DNA of 64,000 bases from an uncultured Clostridia bacterium (lineage in GTDB: Bacteria; Bacillota; Clostridia; Peptostreptococcales; Anaerovoracaceae), in the NCBI GenBank assembly GCA_934247125.1, contig CAKQIZ010000001.1, forward strand, positions 4,834 through 68,833. The letters run 5' to 3'. Shown here piece by piece: positions 1-9,277 of the stretch (its first letter is position 1; the number at the start of each line of letters is the position of its first letter). The position numbers and the translations under genes are program-made. Under the pieces are notes generated by a model. The model saw only the letters and a list, made by a program, of their open reading frames with translations. It was not told the origin of the DNA and ran no database searches.

Positions 1-1685
1 GAAAAGATCCGTTTGCAGGCAGGCGGGGGGTGGAGTCTGAAGTTGCGCAGCTCACGAGGCAGCAGAAGGATGCGCTTACGGAGATCGGAGCAGCTGTCGA
101 AAGCGGACAGCATGAGAGGTTTCTGATACACGGCGTTACCGGGAGCGGCAAGACTGAGATATATATCAGAGCGACTGAAAAAGTGCTTGCTAAACGGCGG
201 AAGGCGATCATCCTTGTGCCGGAAATATCGCTCACTGCACAGATAATAGACAGATTCATCGGGAGATTCGGGAACGACAGGATCGCAGTGCTGCACAGCA
301 GACTGTCACCGGGAGAGCGATACGATCAGTGGAAAAAGATAAGAGATGGCAGCGTGGATATCGTCATCGGAGCAAGATCGGCGGTGTTCGCGCCGCTTGA
401 GCATCTTGGGCTGATCGTTGTGGACGAGGAGCACGAATCCACGTACAAATCAGACCATACTCCCAAGTATGATACTGTAGAGGTGTCTGTAAAACGTCTG
501 CAGGATAAAGACAGCAGAGGTGTCCTGATACTTGGCAGCGCCACACCGTCGGTAGCGACATACAGGAGAAGCGAAGAAGGCATATACCGGCTTATAAAGC
601 TCACGGAAAGATACAATAAAGTGAGTATGCCGGAAGTAACGGTGACTGATATGCGAGAGGAGCTCAGATCCGGGAACACATCAGTGATAGGCGGAAGGCT
701 CTGCCAGTCGATGAAAGAGCAGCTCGGCGCAGGCAGGCAGGTGATGCTCTTTTTGAACCGCCGTGGATATTCGACGTTCATTTCGTGCAGAGAATGCGGT
801 TATGTCGCAAAATGCCCGACTTGCGGGCTTTCTCTGACTTATCATAAAAAAAACGGCAGCGCAGTATGCCATTACTGCGGCTATCAGACAGCGGCCATAA
901 ACAGTTGTCCTGACTGCGGCAGCCGATATGTGAAATATTTCGGCAGCGGGACCGAAAAAGTCGAAGAGACCGTTTCGGCAATGTTTCCGGAGTACAGCAC
1001 AGAAAGACTGGATCTTGACTCCATAAGGAAAAAAGGCGAGCTTGAGCGCAGACTCAGAGCATTTCAAAAGGGGAAGACAGATATACTGATAGGGACACAG
1101 CTGATCGCAAAGGGACTCGATTTTAAAAACGTCGGGCTGGTAGGGATAATATCGGCTGACGTTGCACTGAACATACCTGACTTCAGATCTCCGGAAAGAG
1201 CGCTGCAGCTTATCGTACAGGCTGCCGGACGTGCCGGCAGGGGAGACGAAAAGGGAAAAGTCGTGATACAGACATACAGCCCTGAGCACTATGCCGTAGC
1301 ATTTGCAGCGGAACAGGATTACGAAGGCTTTTACAAAACGGAGATACAGCTCAGAAAATATATGGGATATCCGCCGTTCAGCGACATGTTCCAGATACTG
1401 TTCACATCTGCAGATCAGCAGGAGGCGCTGAGAGGTGCGCAGAGCTGGCACGACAGGATAATGAATGCACTGCCGGAAGGAGAGAAAAACAATCTTTTCA
1501 GACCGCAGGAAGCATACATGAGCAAAATAAAAGAAAAATACAGATATTCGATGCTCATAAAATGCCCGAAAGGCAGACGCAGAGAATATTCAGATATAAT
1601 AAATTCCGTAAAGGAAGAAGACAAGAAGGACAGAAAGAAAAATTATACAGCGGTCACGGACATAAATCCGTACAGCTTTGAATAG
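1..1685 (+). CDS. priA: Primosomal protein N' (PriA helicase), 5' partial
   Basis: C-terminal part of the replication-restart helicase PriA, which unwinds DNA at stalled forks and loads the replisome. The reading frame is open from base 3, so the gene begins upstream of the window; the GTG at 30 is internal. What is visible is the helicase part: Walker A GVTGSGKTE, the DEEH box (VVDEEHESTYK), GSATPS, paired Cys motifs for two zinc ions (CRECGY, CPTC, CHYCGY, CPDCGS), and the helicase C-terminal segment ending in QAAGRAGRG. The N-terminal DNA-binding domain (roughly 180-200 residues in the family) is missing only because of the window edge. It is followed after 14 bases by def, the usual Firmicute order. 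Confidence 0.96.
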   Translation, partial: KDPFAGRRGVESEVAQLTRQQKDALTEIGAAVESGQHERFLIHGVTGSGKTEIYIRATEKVLAKRRKAIILVPEISLTAQIIDRFIGRFGNDRIAVLHSRLSPGERYDQWKKIRDGSVDIVIGARSAVFAPLEHLGLIVVDEEHESTYKSDHTPKYDTVEVSVKRLQDKDSRGVLILGSATPSVATYRRSEEGIYRLIKLTERYNKVSMPEVTVTDMREELRSGNTSVIGGRLCQSMKEQLGAGRQVMLFLNRRGYSTFISCRECGYVAKCPTCGLSLTYHKKNGSAVCHYCGYQTAAINSCPDCGSRYVKYFGSGTEKVEETVSAMFPEYSTERLDLDSIRKKGELERRLRAFQKGKTDILIGTQLIAKGLDFKNVGLVGIISADVALNIPDFRSPERALQLIVQAAGRAGRGDEKGKVVIQTYSPEHYAVAFAAEQDYEGFYKTEIQLRKYMGYPPFSDMFQILFTSADQQEALRGAQSWHDRIMNALPEGEKNNLFRPQEAYMSKIKEKYRYSMLIKCPKGRRREYSDIINSVKEEDKKDRKKNYTAVTDINPYSFE

Positions 1686-1699
1686 GAGGTTTTGATTCG

Positions 1700-2170
1700 A
1701 TGGCACTCAGAAACATAGTCACAGAGGGGGATCCTATCCTCAGGAAAAAATGCCGGGAAGTCGACAAAGTGGATGACAGGATAAGGACGATCCTTGACGA
1801 CATGGCAGAGACGATGAGAGAAGCGAACGGCGTAGGGCTGGCAGCTCCCCAGATCGGCATGATGAGAAGGATGTTCGTGGCAGAGCCTGAACCGGATGAG
1901 ATATATTATTTCGTGAATCCGGAGATAATAAACATGTCAGGAACTCAGGAAAGCGAGGAAGGCTGTCTTTCAGTTCCGGGATATTCGGGTCTGGTTGACC
2001 GTCCGGAGAAGATAAAGATAAAGGGTCTGGACAGGAACGGGGAACTGCAGGAATATGAATTCGAAGGATTCAGAGCCATCGTTATGTGCCATGAATATGA
2101 TCACCTCGACGGGATACTTTACACAGACAAGGCAAAAGAGGTGTACCAGATAACGGCAGAGGGGGAATGA
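1700..2170 (+). CDS. def: Peptide deformylase
   Basis: Removes the formyl group from the N-terminal formyl-Met of new proteins; an iron- or zinc-dependent hydrolase acting at the ribosome exit. All three family motifs are present: GVGLAAPQIG, EGCLSVPG (metal-binding Cys) and HEYDHLDG (HEXXH-type metal-binding His residues and catalytic Glu). At 156 residues it has the normal length of the short deformylase type. An AGGAGG ribosome binding site lies about 10 bases before the ATG. It sits between priA and fmt, the partner that formylates initiator tRNA, almost certainly in one transcript. Confidence 0.97.
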   Translation: MALRNIVTEGDPILRKKCREVDKVDDRIRTILDDMAETMREANGVGLAAPQIGMMRRMFVAEPEPDEIYYFVNPEIINMSGTQESEEGCLSVPGYSGLVDRPEKIKIKGLDRNGELQEYEFEGFRAIVMCHEYDHLDGILYTDKAKEVYQITAEGE

Positions 2171-2177
2171 TGTTTAT

Positions 2178-3104
2178 ATGATGAAGATCGTTTATATGGG
2201 AACTCCGGATTTTGCGGTACCTGCGCTGGAATCTCTTCACAGAGAGGGTTACGAGATACCTTTCGTTGTCACTCAGCCTGACGCTCTGCGGGATCGCGGC
2301 AAAAAGATGAAATTCTCTCCGGTGAAGGAAAAGGCACTGGAGCTGGGACTTGAAGTGCTGCAGCCGGAGAAGATGAGAAAAGATGAAGGATTCATAAAGA
2401 TGCTCAGAGACACAGCGCCGGATCTTATCGTAGTAGCTGCGTACGGTCAGCTGCTTCCAAAGGAAGTGCTGGACATACCGGCTAAGGGATGTGTGAATAT
2501 ACACGGATCGCTGCTGCCGAGGTTCAGAGGCGCAGCGCCGGTACAGAGAGCTATCATAGCCGGGGATGAAGAGACCGGGATCACGCTGATGTATATGGAG
2601 GAAGGGCTCGATACGGGTGATATGATCGCCAAAAGGTCGACGTCCACTGCGGGGAAAACAGGACAGCAGCTCCATGACGAGCTTTCACAGATGGGCGCGG
2701 AACTTCTGGTAGAGACGATACCGCATCTGGACACGATCACTGCTGAAAAGCAGAATGATGAAGAATCCACTTATGCGCCTATGATATCAAAGAGTGAAGG
2801 TCATATGGATTTTTCGAAGACTCCTGATGAAATCGAGCGCACCATAAGGGCCTTTGATCCCTGGCCGGGCTCATATGTGTACTGCGGGGACAAGATCATG
2901 AAGCTGTGGCAGGCAGAGGTACCAGGCAGGAAAACAGATGCAGCAGACGGTACAGTACTCGGAGCAGGAGAGAGCGGCATTGATGTCGCAGCGGCGGGAG
3001 AAGTGCTGAGAATAACGCAGATACAGGTGCCAGGCAAAAAAAGAGTCGCTGTCAGAGAATATTTAAAAGGCAATTCCATTGAAATTGGAACGATTTTAGG
3101 ATAA
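2178..3104 (+). CDS. fmt: Methionyl-tRNA formyltransferase
   Basis: Transfers a formyl group from 10-formyl-tetrahydrofolate to Met-tRNAfMet for initiation. The protein opens with MGTPDFAVPAL and carries the formyltransferase core SLLPRFRGAAPVQRAI with the catalytic Asn/His/Asp region (NIHGSLLP, GLDTGDM); the C-terminal oligonucleotide-binding-like domain follows from about residue 205. Length 308 is typical. Two adjacent ATG codons (2178, 2181) are possible starts after a GGGGG-type ribosome binding site. The gene begins 7 bases after def. Its folate donor is supplied by the fhs-folD genes near 47-50 kb. Confidence 0.96.
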   Translation: MMKIVYMGTPDFAVPALESLHREGYEIPFVVTQPDALRDRGKKMKFSPVKEKALELGLEVLQPEKMRKDEGFIKMLRDTAPDLIVVAAYGQLLPKEVLDIPAKGCVNIHGSLLPRFRGAAPVQRAIIAGDEETGITLMYMEEGLDTGDMIAKRSTSTAGKTGQQLHDELSQMGAELLVETIPHLDTITAEKQNDEESTYAPMISKSEGHMDFSKTPDEIERTIRAFDPWPGSYVYCGDKIMKLWQAEVPGRKTDAADGTVLGAGESGIDVAAAGEVLRITQIQVPGKKRVAVREYLKGNSIEIGTILG

Positions 3105-3127
3105 AATCAGATTCGGAGGAATAATAT

Positions 3128-3832
3128 ATGTATTTTGGCATGTTTGATCCAACAGTCATTTTGCTGATACCGGCGATCATTTTTTCCCTGTACGCGCAGG
3201 CTAAGGTGAAAAGTGCATACAGCAGATATTCAGGTATAGCAAACAGAAGAAGTCTGACAGGACGTCAGGCGGCACGGATGATACTGGACAGCAACGGACT
3301 CAGCCATGTCCCTATAGAAATGGTATCAGGGACACTTACAGATCATTATGATCCGTCAAAAGATGTGATGCGTCTTTCGGCGCAAGTATACAACGGAACA
3401 TCCATAGCAGCTGTGAGTATTGCAGCCCATGAATCGGGGCATGCGATACAGGACGGGACTGCCTATGGCTTTTTGCGTTTCAGGAATGCGATAGCACCTG
3501 TTGTAAATCTCGTGTCAGCGGCATCGTGGCCGCTGCTGCTGATAGGTCTTATGGTGATCTGGGCGGGAAACAGGACGACAGGCAATCTCATCTTCGATCT
3601 TGGAGTGATATTTTTTGCCGTGGTAGTGCTGTTTCATACGATCACACTGCCGGTGGAATTCAATGCGAGCAGCAGAGCTGTAAAGCAGATGCAGGCGCTG
3701 AATATAATAGACGCATCTGAAGTAAAAGGTGCCAGGAAGGTATTGTCGGCTGCAGCGATGACATATGTGGCAGCACTGGCTACAGCAGTCGCAAATCTGA
3801 TAAGAATATTAATGATTAGGGGGCGCGATTGA
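3128..3832 (+). CDS. Membrane neutral zinc metallopeptidase (YugP family)
   Basis: Predicted integral-membrane zinc protease of the YugP/Peptidase_Zn family. A hydrophobic N-terminus (FDPTVILLIPAIIFSLYA) is followed by the zinc-binding HESGHAIQ (HEXXH) and three further hydrophobic segments around residues 120-140, 145-170 and 210-228. The natural substrate is unknown for this family. It lies between fmt and rsmB, a position I know for this family in other Clostridia. The stop codon overlaps the ATG of rsmB (TGATG), so translation is probably coupled. A GGAGG site precedes the ATG. Confidence 0.88.
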   Translation: MYFGMFDPTVILLIPAIIFSLYAQAKVKSAYSRYSGIANRRSLTGRQAARMILDSNGLSHVPIEMVSGTLTDHYDPSKDVMRLSAQVYNGTSIAAVSIAAHESGHAIQDGTAYGFLRFRNAIAPVVNLVSAASWPLLLIGLMVIWAGNRTTGNLIFDLGVIFFAVVVLFHTITLPVEFNASSRAVKQMQALNIIDASEVKGARKVLSAAAMTYVAALATAVANLIRILMIRGRD

Positions 3833-5124
3833 TGGATATAAACAGAAAGACCGCATATCTTGCACTTATGGATGTGGAATCACGTAAAGCGTATTCCAAT
3901 CTGGCGATAAATCACCAGATCGCACTGAATAAACCAGGTTCACCGGCGTTTGTACGCGAGCTGGTCTACGGCGTACTGGAAAACAAGCTCACGCTTGACT
4001 ATTATATAGACCAGCTGCTGAATGAAGGTATAGAGAGTCTCAAACTGCAGGAGCTTAATATCATAAGGATGGGTATATATCAGCTCAGACACATGGATTC
4101 CGTTCCTGAGTATGCGGCAGTCAATGAAAGCGTCGTTCTTGCGAAACGATATACTAAGAGCAGAGCTGGTCTCGTGAACGGAGTGCTGCGGGAATATCTG
4201 AGCAAGAAGATACAGCTCAGACTTCCGGACAGAGCTGACGGAGAAGTGGAATACCTGTCCATAAAGTATTCATATGCGCCGTGGATAGTACAGCTCTGGC
4301 TTGAACATTACAGTGCAGATTTTGTTGAAGCGCTTCTCAAGGCCGGTAATGTGACACCTCCTATGACTGTGAGACTGAACTGGCTCAAGGTCATGAAAAA
4401 GGATCTGATAAAAAAGCTTGAAGAACAGCATTTCAGCGTGGAGGAAGGCAAGCTGTGCCAGAATGCGCTCAATGTCAAGGGCAGCAGGCTGCTGGACACG
4501 GAGCTGTACAAGCTCGGGATGTTTACCCCGCAGGATGAGAGCTCGATGCTCGTGGCGGAGAAGCTCGATCCTAAGCATGGACATCTTGTAATGGATGTAT
4601 GTGCGGCTCCGGGAGGAAAGACTACAGCTATTGCAGAGAGAATGAACAATACCGGCAGGATAATCGCGTCGGATATTTACAGAAGGAAACTCGATCTTAT
4701 CGACAATGAAGCAAGGAGACTCGGGATAACCAATATAGAAACAAGATCATGGGATGCCACGAGAGTGGATTCCTCAATGCTCCATAAAGCGGACAGAGTA
4801 CTGGTGGACGCACCGTGTTCGGGTCTTGGAGTCGTTCGCAGAAAACCGGAAATCAAATACAAACCTATGACAGAAGAAATGGCACTGCTTCCTAAGAAGC
4901 AGCTGGCGATACTTTCGGCTTCATCGAGCTACGTAAAACCGGGCGGAAGACTGGTCTACAGTACCTGCACTATAAATCCGAACGAAAACGAAAGAGTGAC
5001 AGAGCTTTTCCTTAAGAGGAATCCGTCATTCTCAAAAGTCGAAAGAACGCTGCTGCTGCCTAATATAAATGGCACGGACGGATTTTTCATTTGTGTCATG
5101 GAAAAGAGCACAAGTCTGCTGTAG
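3832..5124 (+). CDS. rsmB: 16S rRNA m5C967 methyltransferase
   Basis: Methylates C967 of 16S rRNA using S-adenosylmethionine. An N-terminal NusB-like RNA-binding domain (about residues 1-130) is followed by the RsmB/NOP methyltransferase domain: SAM-binding DVCAAPGGKT, catalytic motif VDAPCSGLGVVRRKPE and the second conserved Cys in YSTCTINPNENE. Length of 430 is normal. I use the ATG at 3832, which overlaps the previous stop, rather than the TTG one codon earlier. In Bacillus the next gene is rlmN; here it is absent and the phosphatase follows directly. Confidence 0.95.
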   Translation: MDINRKTAYLALMDVESRKAYSNLAINHQIALNKPGSPAFVRELVYGVLENKLTLDYYIDQLLNEGIESLKLQELNIIRMGIYQLRHMDSVPEYAAVNESVVLAKRYTKSRAGLVNGVLREYLSKKIQLRLPDRADGEVEYLSIKYSYAPWIVQLWLEHYSADFVEALLKAGNVTPPMTVRLNWLKVMKKDLIKKLEEQHFSVEEGKLCQNALNVKGSRLLDTELYKLGMFTPQDESSMLVAEKLDPKHGHLVMDVCAAPGGKTTAIAERMNNTGRIIASDIYRRKLDLIDNEARRLGITNIETRSWDATRVDSSMLHKADRVLVDAPCSGLGVVRRKPEIKYKPMTEEMALLPKKQLAILSASSSYVKPGGRLVYSTCTINPNENERVTELFLKRNPSFSKVERTLLLPNINGTDGFFICVMEKSTSLL

Positions 5125-5155
5125 CGTTGCAGAATGCAGGAAAGGGCAATAGGTG

Positions 5156-5884
5156 ATGGTTCAGATAGGATTCAAATGCAATAAAGGCCTGGTTCGTGAA
5201 AAAAATGAAGATGCGTGTTTTGTCATACCGAGTCATGACGTGTACATAGTTGCCGACGGAGTTGGAGGAAACAATTCCGGCGAAGTGGCGAGCAGGACTG
5301 CTGTGAGCGAGATCGCAAACTATGTCACAAGCAATGACCTTAAAGCATGCAGGGAGCCGGATGATATTTTCGAGTTCTTTGCATCCGCCATAGACAGCGC
5401 GAACGGGAAAATCTACAGGCTGGGACTTGAAAACGAAGATAATCGCGGCATGGCGACTACGGTCATAACCGCATATATATACAAAAGCGCTGCATATATG
5501 GCAAACCTCGGCGACAGCAGGGCATACCTGTTCAGAGAAGGGACGCTCAACAGGATAACAAAAGATCATACATATGTGAACGAGCTTATAGACAAAGGCG
5601 TGATCACAGAAGCAGAGGCGGAAAATCACAAACAGAAAAATGTTATAACCAGGGCGCTGGGAGCGGAGAAATCGGTCGAACCTGATTTTTACCGTCTTGA
5701 CGTGTCCAGAAATGATATACTTATGCTGTGTTCAGACGGTCTTTACGGTGAAGTCGCACCGGAGAAGATAGCGGAGATACTCGCAGGCGAAGGCAATATG
5801 AACGACATATGCACACAGCTTGTGGATGAAGCGATAAGATGCGGTGGAAGAGATAACATAACGGTTGTTTGTTTAAAGATATAG
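5156..5884 (+). CDS. stp: PP2C-type protein serine/threonine phosphatase
   Basis: Metal-dependent (Mn/Mg) phosphatase that reverses phosphorylation by the neighbouring kinase PrkC. PP2C motifs are all present: REKNEDAC, VADGVGGNNSGEVAS, NLGDSRAYLFR, MLCSDGLYGEV and GGRDNITVV, supplying the metal-binding Asp residues. The 242-residue length is that of bacterial Stp/PrpC. The ATG at 5156 follows AGGAAAGGGC; a GTG one codon earlier is less likely. The kinase gene begins 24 bases downstream. Confidence 0.94.
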   Translation: MVQIGFKCNKGLVREKNEDACFVIPSHDVYIVADGVGGNNSGEVASRTAVSEIANYVTSNDLKACREPDDIFEFFASAIDSANGKIYRLGLENEDNRGMATTVITAYIYKSAAYMANLGDSRAYLFREGTLNRITKDHTYVNELIDKGVITEAEAENHKQKNVITRALGAEKSVEPDFYRLDVSRNDILMLCSDGLYGEVAPEKIAEILAGEGNMNDICTQLVDEAIRCGGRDNITVVCLKI

Positions 5885-5907
5885 AGGATTGAATATAGGA
5901 GGAAGTT

Positions 5908-7656
5908 ATGAGCAATAAAGTTCTGGCAGGGAGATATGAACTGTTTGAGCGAATAGGCGAGGGCGGTATGTCCGTTGTGTACAAGGCAAAAGACAAGCTG
6001 CTCAATCGTTTTGTGGCGATAAAGATACTGAAGCCGCAGTTTATCAATGACAGCAAATTCATTGACAGCTTCAGAAGAGAATCACAGGCGGCAGCGAGCA
6101 TGTCGCATCCCAACATAGTGAATATTTATGACGTTGGAAGAGAAGGCAATATTCATTACATAGTGATGGAGCTTATAGAAGGAAGGACTCTGAGCGATTA
6201 TATAAAAGAGCAGGGGCCGATGTCCTATCCGAAGGTGATAGCACTGTCGAAGCAGATCGCTGCAGCGCTGGCATTTGCACATAAGAACCATATCATACAC
6301 AGAGACGTGAAGCCTCACAATGTTATGATAACACCTAACGGAACTGCGAAGATAACGGACTTCGGCATAGCGAAAGCTGTCAATGCGGCAACGATAGTGG
6401 ACAATACAGAAGGCATAATAGGCTCAGTACATTATTTTTCGCCGGAACAGGCAAGAGGTGGTTATGTAGATGAGAAATCCGACATATATTCACTGGGAAT
6501 AGTGATGTACGAGATGCTGACAGGCAGAGTCCCGTTTGATGGAGATAATCCTGTGAACATCGCGCTGATGCATATAAACGGTGAAATGATACCACCGTCA
6601 AAGCTGGTGCCGGGCGTTCCACCGGCTCTTGAGCACATAATCCTCAAATGTACAGACAAGTATCCTGTAAACAGATATGCTTCGGCTGAGGAACTGATCG
6701 AGGCGCTGAACAATCTTGAATTCGTCGGAAGTGTTGTCGGTGACTCGGTGCTCATGGGAGGAGCAACGGGCACGATGAACGGAGCGAGAAACGGCAGAGG
6801 ACCGATTGCAGAAACGGATTACGATGACGGAGAGGATCGCGAAGACGATGATGATATGCACGGCGGAAAGAAAGACAAGAAGAACAAGAAACCGATGGAC
6901 AAGAAGAAAAAGATGATAATAATCATCGCATCGGTTGTAGGAGCGCTGGTGCTGGGTCTTGTCATAGCATTCGCAGCAGGAGCATTCGGCGGCGAAGAGA
7001 TAGAGGCGCCGGATTTCAAGAACATGACTTTCGAAGAGGCTCAGGACGCTGCAAAGACATATGATATAAAAGTCAAGAAAGGCGACGAGGTCGTGAGCGA
7101 GGAGGTCGAAAAAGGTAAGATCGTTTCGCAGGATCCGAAGGCGGGAACAAAGATCAAGACAGGAAGCACGATAAAGGTAAACATAAGCAAAGGTCTGGGG
7201 AACGGAGACGTGCCGGATCTTGAAGGAAAGCAGCAGGATGAGCTCGAATCGTATCTTGAAGCGGCAGGTTTCAAACTGGGGACTGTCACTACAGAGGCCA
7301 GTGAAAAAGGAGCAGGAACAGTCCTCAGACAGGACCCTAAAGCCGGATCGAAGGCAGAAAAGGGAAGTGCGATAAACGTAGTCGTGAGTGATGGCTCAAA
7401 GGCAAAGGCGGTCGTGCCGTATCTCGTAGGCAAGAGTCTTGAAGATGCGCAGGCGGCACTGCTGAACGCAGGACTGACGATAGGCAGCATAAGTTATGAC
7501 TACAGCAGCACATATGCAGAAGGAGAGGTAATGTGGCAGCAGTATGATGCGAATGCGCAGCTCGACAAAGGCACTGCAGTCAAGATAAGAGTGAGCAAGG
7601 GCAACAAGCCTGCAGAGCAGCCGACTACCAAACCGACAGAAGAAAATGATGATTAA
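5908..7656 (+). CDS. prkC: Membrane Ser/Thr protein kinase with PASTA domains
   Basis: Eukaryotic-type kinase that senses peptidoglycan fragments outside the cell and phosphorylates cytoplasmic proteins; in spore formers the family acts in germination and growth control. Kinase domain about 10-270 with GEGGMSVVYKA, Lys39 in VAIK, catalytic HRDVKPHN (131-138), DFG (151-153) and SPEQARG. A long acidic then lysine-rich linker (about 300-335) leads to a membrane helix (about 336-360). Three PASTA repeats follow (about 366-432, 433-500, 501-570), ending in a Pro/Thr-rich tail. An AGGAGG site precedes the ATG. Pairs with stp just upstream. Confidence 0.95.
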   Translation: MSNKVLAGRYELFERIGEGGMSVVYKAKDKLLNRFVAIKILKPQFINDSKFIDSFRRESQAAASMSHPNIVNIYDVGREGNIHYIVMELIEGRTLSDYIKEQGPMSYPKVIALSKQIAAALAFAHKNHIIHRDVKPHNVMITPNGTAKITDFGIAKAVNAATIVDNTEGIIGSVHYFSPEQARGGYVDEKSDIYSLGIVMYEMLTGRVPFDGDNPVNIALMHINGEMIPPSKLVPGVPPALEHIILKCTDKYPVNRYASAEELIEALNNLEFVGSVVGDSVLMGGATGTMNGARNGRGPIAETDYDDGEDREDDDDMHGGKKDKKNKKPMDKKKKMIIIIASVVGALVLGLVIAFAAGAFGGEEIEAPDFKNMTFEEAQDAAKTYDIKVKKGDEVVSEEVEKGKIVSQDPKAGTKIKTGSTIKVNISKGLGNGDVPDLEGKQQDELESYLEAAGFKLGTVTTEASEKGAGTVLRQDPKAGSKAEKGSAINVVVSDGSKAKAVVPYLVGKSLEDAQAALLNAGLTIGSISYDYSSTYAEGEVMWQQYDANAQLDKGTAVKIRVSKGNKPAEQPTTKPTEENDD

Positions 7657-8593
7657 TGAAACAACTTGTGCCGGACATCTCGACGGCACGATCGTAAAAG
7701 GTATCGCCGGGTTTTATTATGTAAAATCCGGCGTTACAGTCTACAGATGCAAAGCCCGCGGGATATTCAAACAGCGTGATATAAAGCCGGCGGTGGGCGA
7801 TGAAGTGACGATAGAAGTGATACCGGACAACGATGACAGCGTGATAATAGATATAAAGGAGAGAAAGAACAGCTTCATAAGACCGTTCGTTGCAAATGTC
7901 GACTGTTTTACAGTAGTGACTGCAGCCCTGAAGCCGGCTCCTGTCTTTCCGGTCATCGACAGATTTCTCGTGATGGCGGAGAGAGCAGAAACAGATATAG
8001 TGATATGCATAAACAAATGCGATCTTGCGAAAAATGCAGGCGACAGAAAAAACAAGAGTGGAAGGAAGGCTGCTGAAAATATAGAGATCCTTAAGGAGAC
8101 ATATGCTCCGTTTTATCCTGTAGTGTGTATAGACAGTGTGAATGAGACAGGATTTGATGATCTGCTGAGCGTGATAAAAGGAAAAAAGACAGCGCTTGCA
8201 GGTCCGTCCGGAGTGGGGAAATCGACGATTCTGAACAGGCTGATACCGCATGCAGAGGCTGAGACCGGCAATATAAGCGAAAAATCTCAGAGGGGAAAGC
8301 ATACGACGAGACACTCTGAGCTTTTCACGATCGATGAGGAAGACGGGACTATGATCTTCGATACCCCGGGATTCACTTCATTTGATGTGCTGGAGGCAGA
8401 CGAAGACGAGCTGCAGCATTTTTTCCCGGAAACAGCAGCCAGACTCGGCACATGCAGATACAGCAACTGCCGACATATAGCAGAACCGGGATGCAGTGTG
8501 CGGACCGCGCTGGAAAACAAGGAGATCAGCAGGAGCCGATATGACTCGTATATAAGCATGATGGATGAAATAAAGCGATCGAAACAGTATTAG
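7646..8593 (+). CDS. rsgA: Ribosome small subunit-dependent GTPase A
   Basis: Circularly permuted GTPase that checks late 30S assembly. An OB-fold N-terminus is followed by the permuted G motifs: NKCDL (G4) before GPSGVGKST (G1) and DTPGFTS (G3). The C-terminal zinc site is C..YSNCRHIAEPGC. It overlaps the end of prkC by 11 bases in another frame, so coupled translation is likely; ATG codons at 7646 and 7649 are both possible starts. Neighbouring PrkC is known in related bacteria to phosphorylate this GTPase. Confidence 0.95.
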   Translation: MMINETTCAGHLDGTIVKGIAGFYYVKSGVTVYRCKARGIFKQRDIKPAVGDEVTIEVIPDNDDSVIIDIKERKNSFIRPFVANVDCFTVVTAALKPAPVFPVIDRFLVMAERAETDIVICINKCDLAKNAGDRKNKSGRKAAENIEILKETYAPFYPVVCIDSVNETGFDDLLSVIKGKKTALAGPSGVGKSTILNRLIPHAEAETGNISEKSQRGKHTTRHSELFTIDEEDGTMIFDTPGFTSFDVLEADEDELQHFFPETAARLGTCRYSNCRHIAEPGCSVRTALENKEISRSRYDSYISMMDEIKRSKQY

Positions 8594-8614
8594 GAACATA
8601 CAGGAGGAATCAAA

Positions 8615-9268
8615 ATGATACAACTGGCTCCGTCAATATTATCGGCGGATTTTTCAAAGCTGGGTGAAAATGTATTGACGATAGAAAAGGCCGGGGCGCA
8701 TCTCATACATGTGGATGTTATGGACGGGCATTTTGTGCCGAACATCAGCTTCGGAGCAGCAGTGATGAAAAGCCTGCTGGGAAAGACGGCGATGCCGTTC
8801 GATGTACATCTGATGATAGAAGAGCCTGACAGATATCTCGAGGATTTTGTTACAGATCAGACTGAATACATAACGGTACATCAGGAGGCATGCACTCACC
8901 TGAACAGGACGATCCAGCATATAAAGTCACAGGGCGTTAAGGCTGGTGTTGCGCTCAATCCGGCGACACCGCCGGAGACACTGGACTACTGTATCGAAGA
9001 TCTGGACATGGTGCTTGTGATGTCTGTGAATCCGGGATTCGGAGGGCAGAGATTCATAACGTCGGCACTCAGAAAAGTCAGGGAGCTTTACAGGCTGAAG
9101 CAGGAACGCAATCCGGAACTCATGATCGAGATAGACGGAGGTATAAATTTGAAAAATGTAAAAGAGGTGACTGATGCAGGTGTTGAGATAGTAGTAGCCG
9201 GATCGTCAGTCTTTGGAAGCAGCGATATCGCGGGAAGCGTCAGAGAGTTTATTGCTGCGTTTGAATAG
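8615..9268 (+). CDS. rpe: Ribulose-phosphate 3-epimerase
   Basis: Interconverts D-ribulose 5-phosphate and D-xylulose 5-phosphate in the pentose phosphate pathway; a metal-dependent TIM barrel. Motifs: LAPSILSADFSKLG, HVDVMDGHFVPNISFG (metal-binding His/Asp), VHLMIEEP, MSVNPGFGGQRF and IEIDGGI. Length of 217 residues is standard. An AGGAGG site precedes the ATG. In Bacillus this position is followed by thiN, spoVM and rpmB; here plsX starts 9 bases after the stop, so there is no room for spoVM. Confidence 0.96.
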   Translation: MIQLAPSILSADFSKLGENVLTIEKAGAHLIHVDVMDGHFVPNISFGAAVMKSLLGKTAMPFDVHLMIEEPDRYLEDFVTDQTEYITVHQEACTHLNRTIQHIKSQGVKAGVALNPATPPETLDYCIEDLDMVLVMSVNPGFGGQRFITSALRKVRELYRLKQERNPELMIEIDGGINLKNVKEVTDAGVEIVVAGSSVFGSSDIAGSVREFIAAFE

Positions 9269-9277
9269 GAGGGCAAT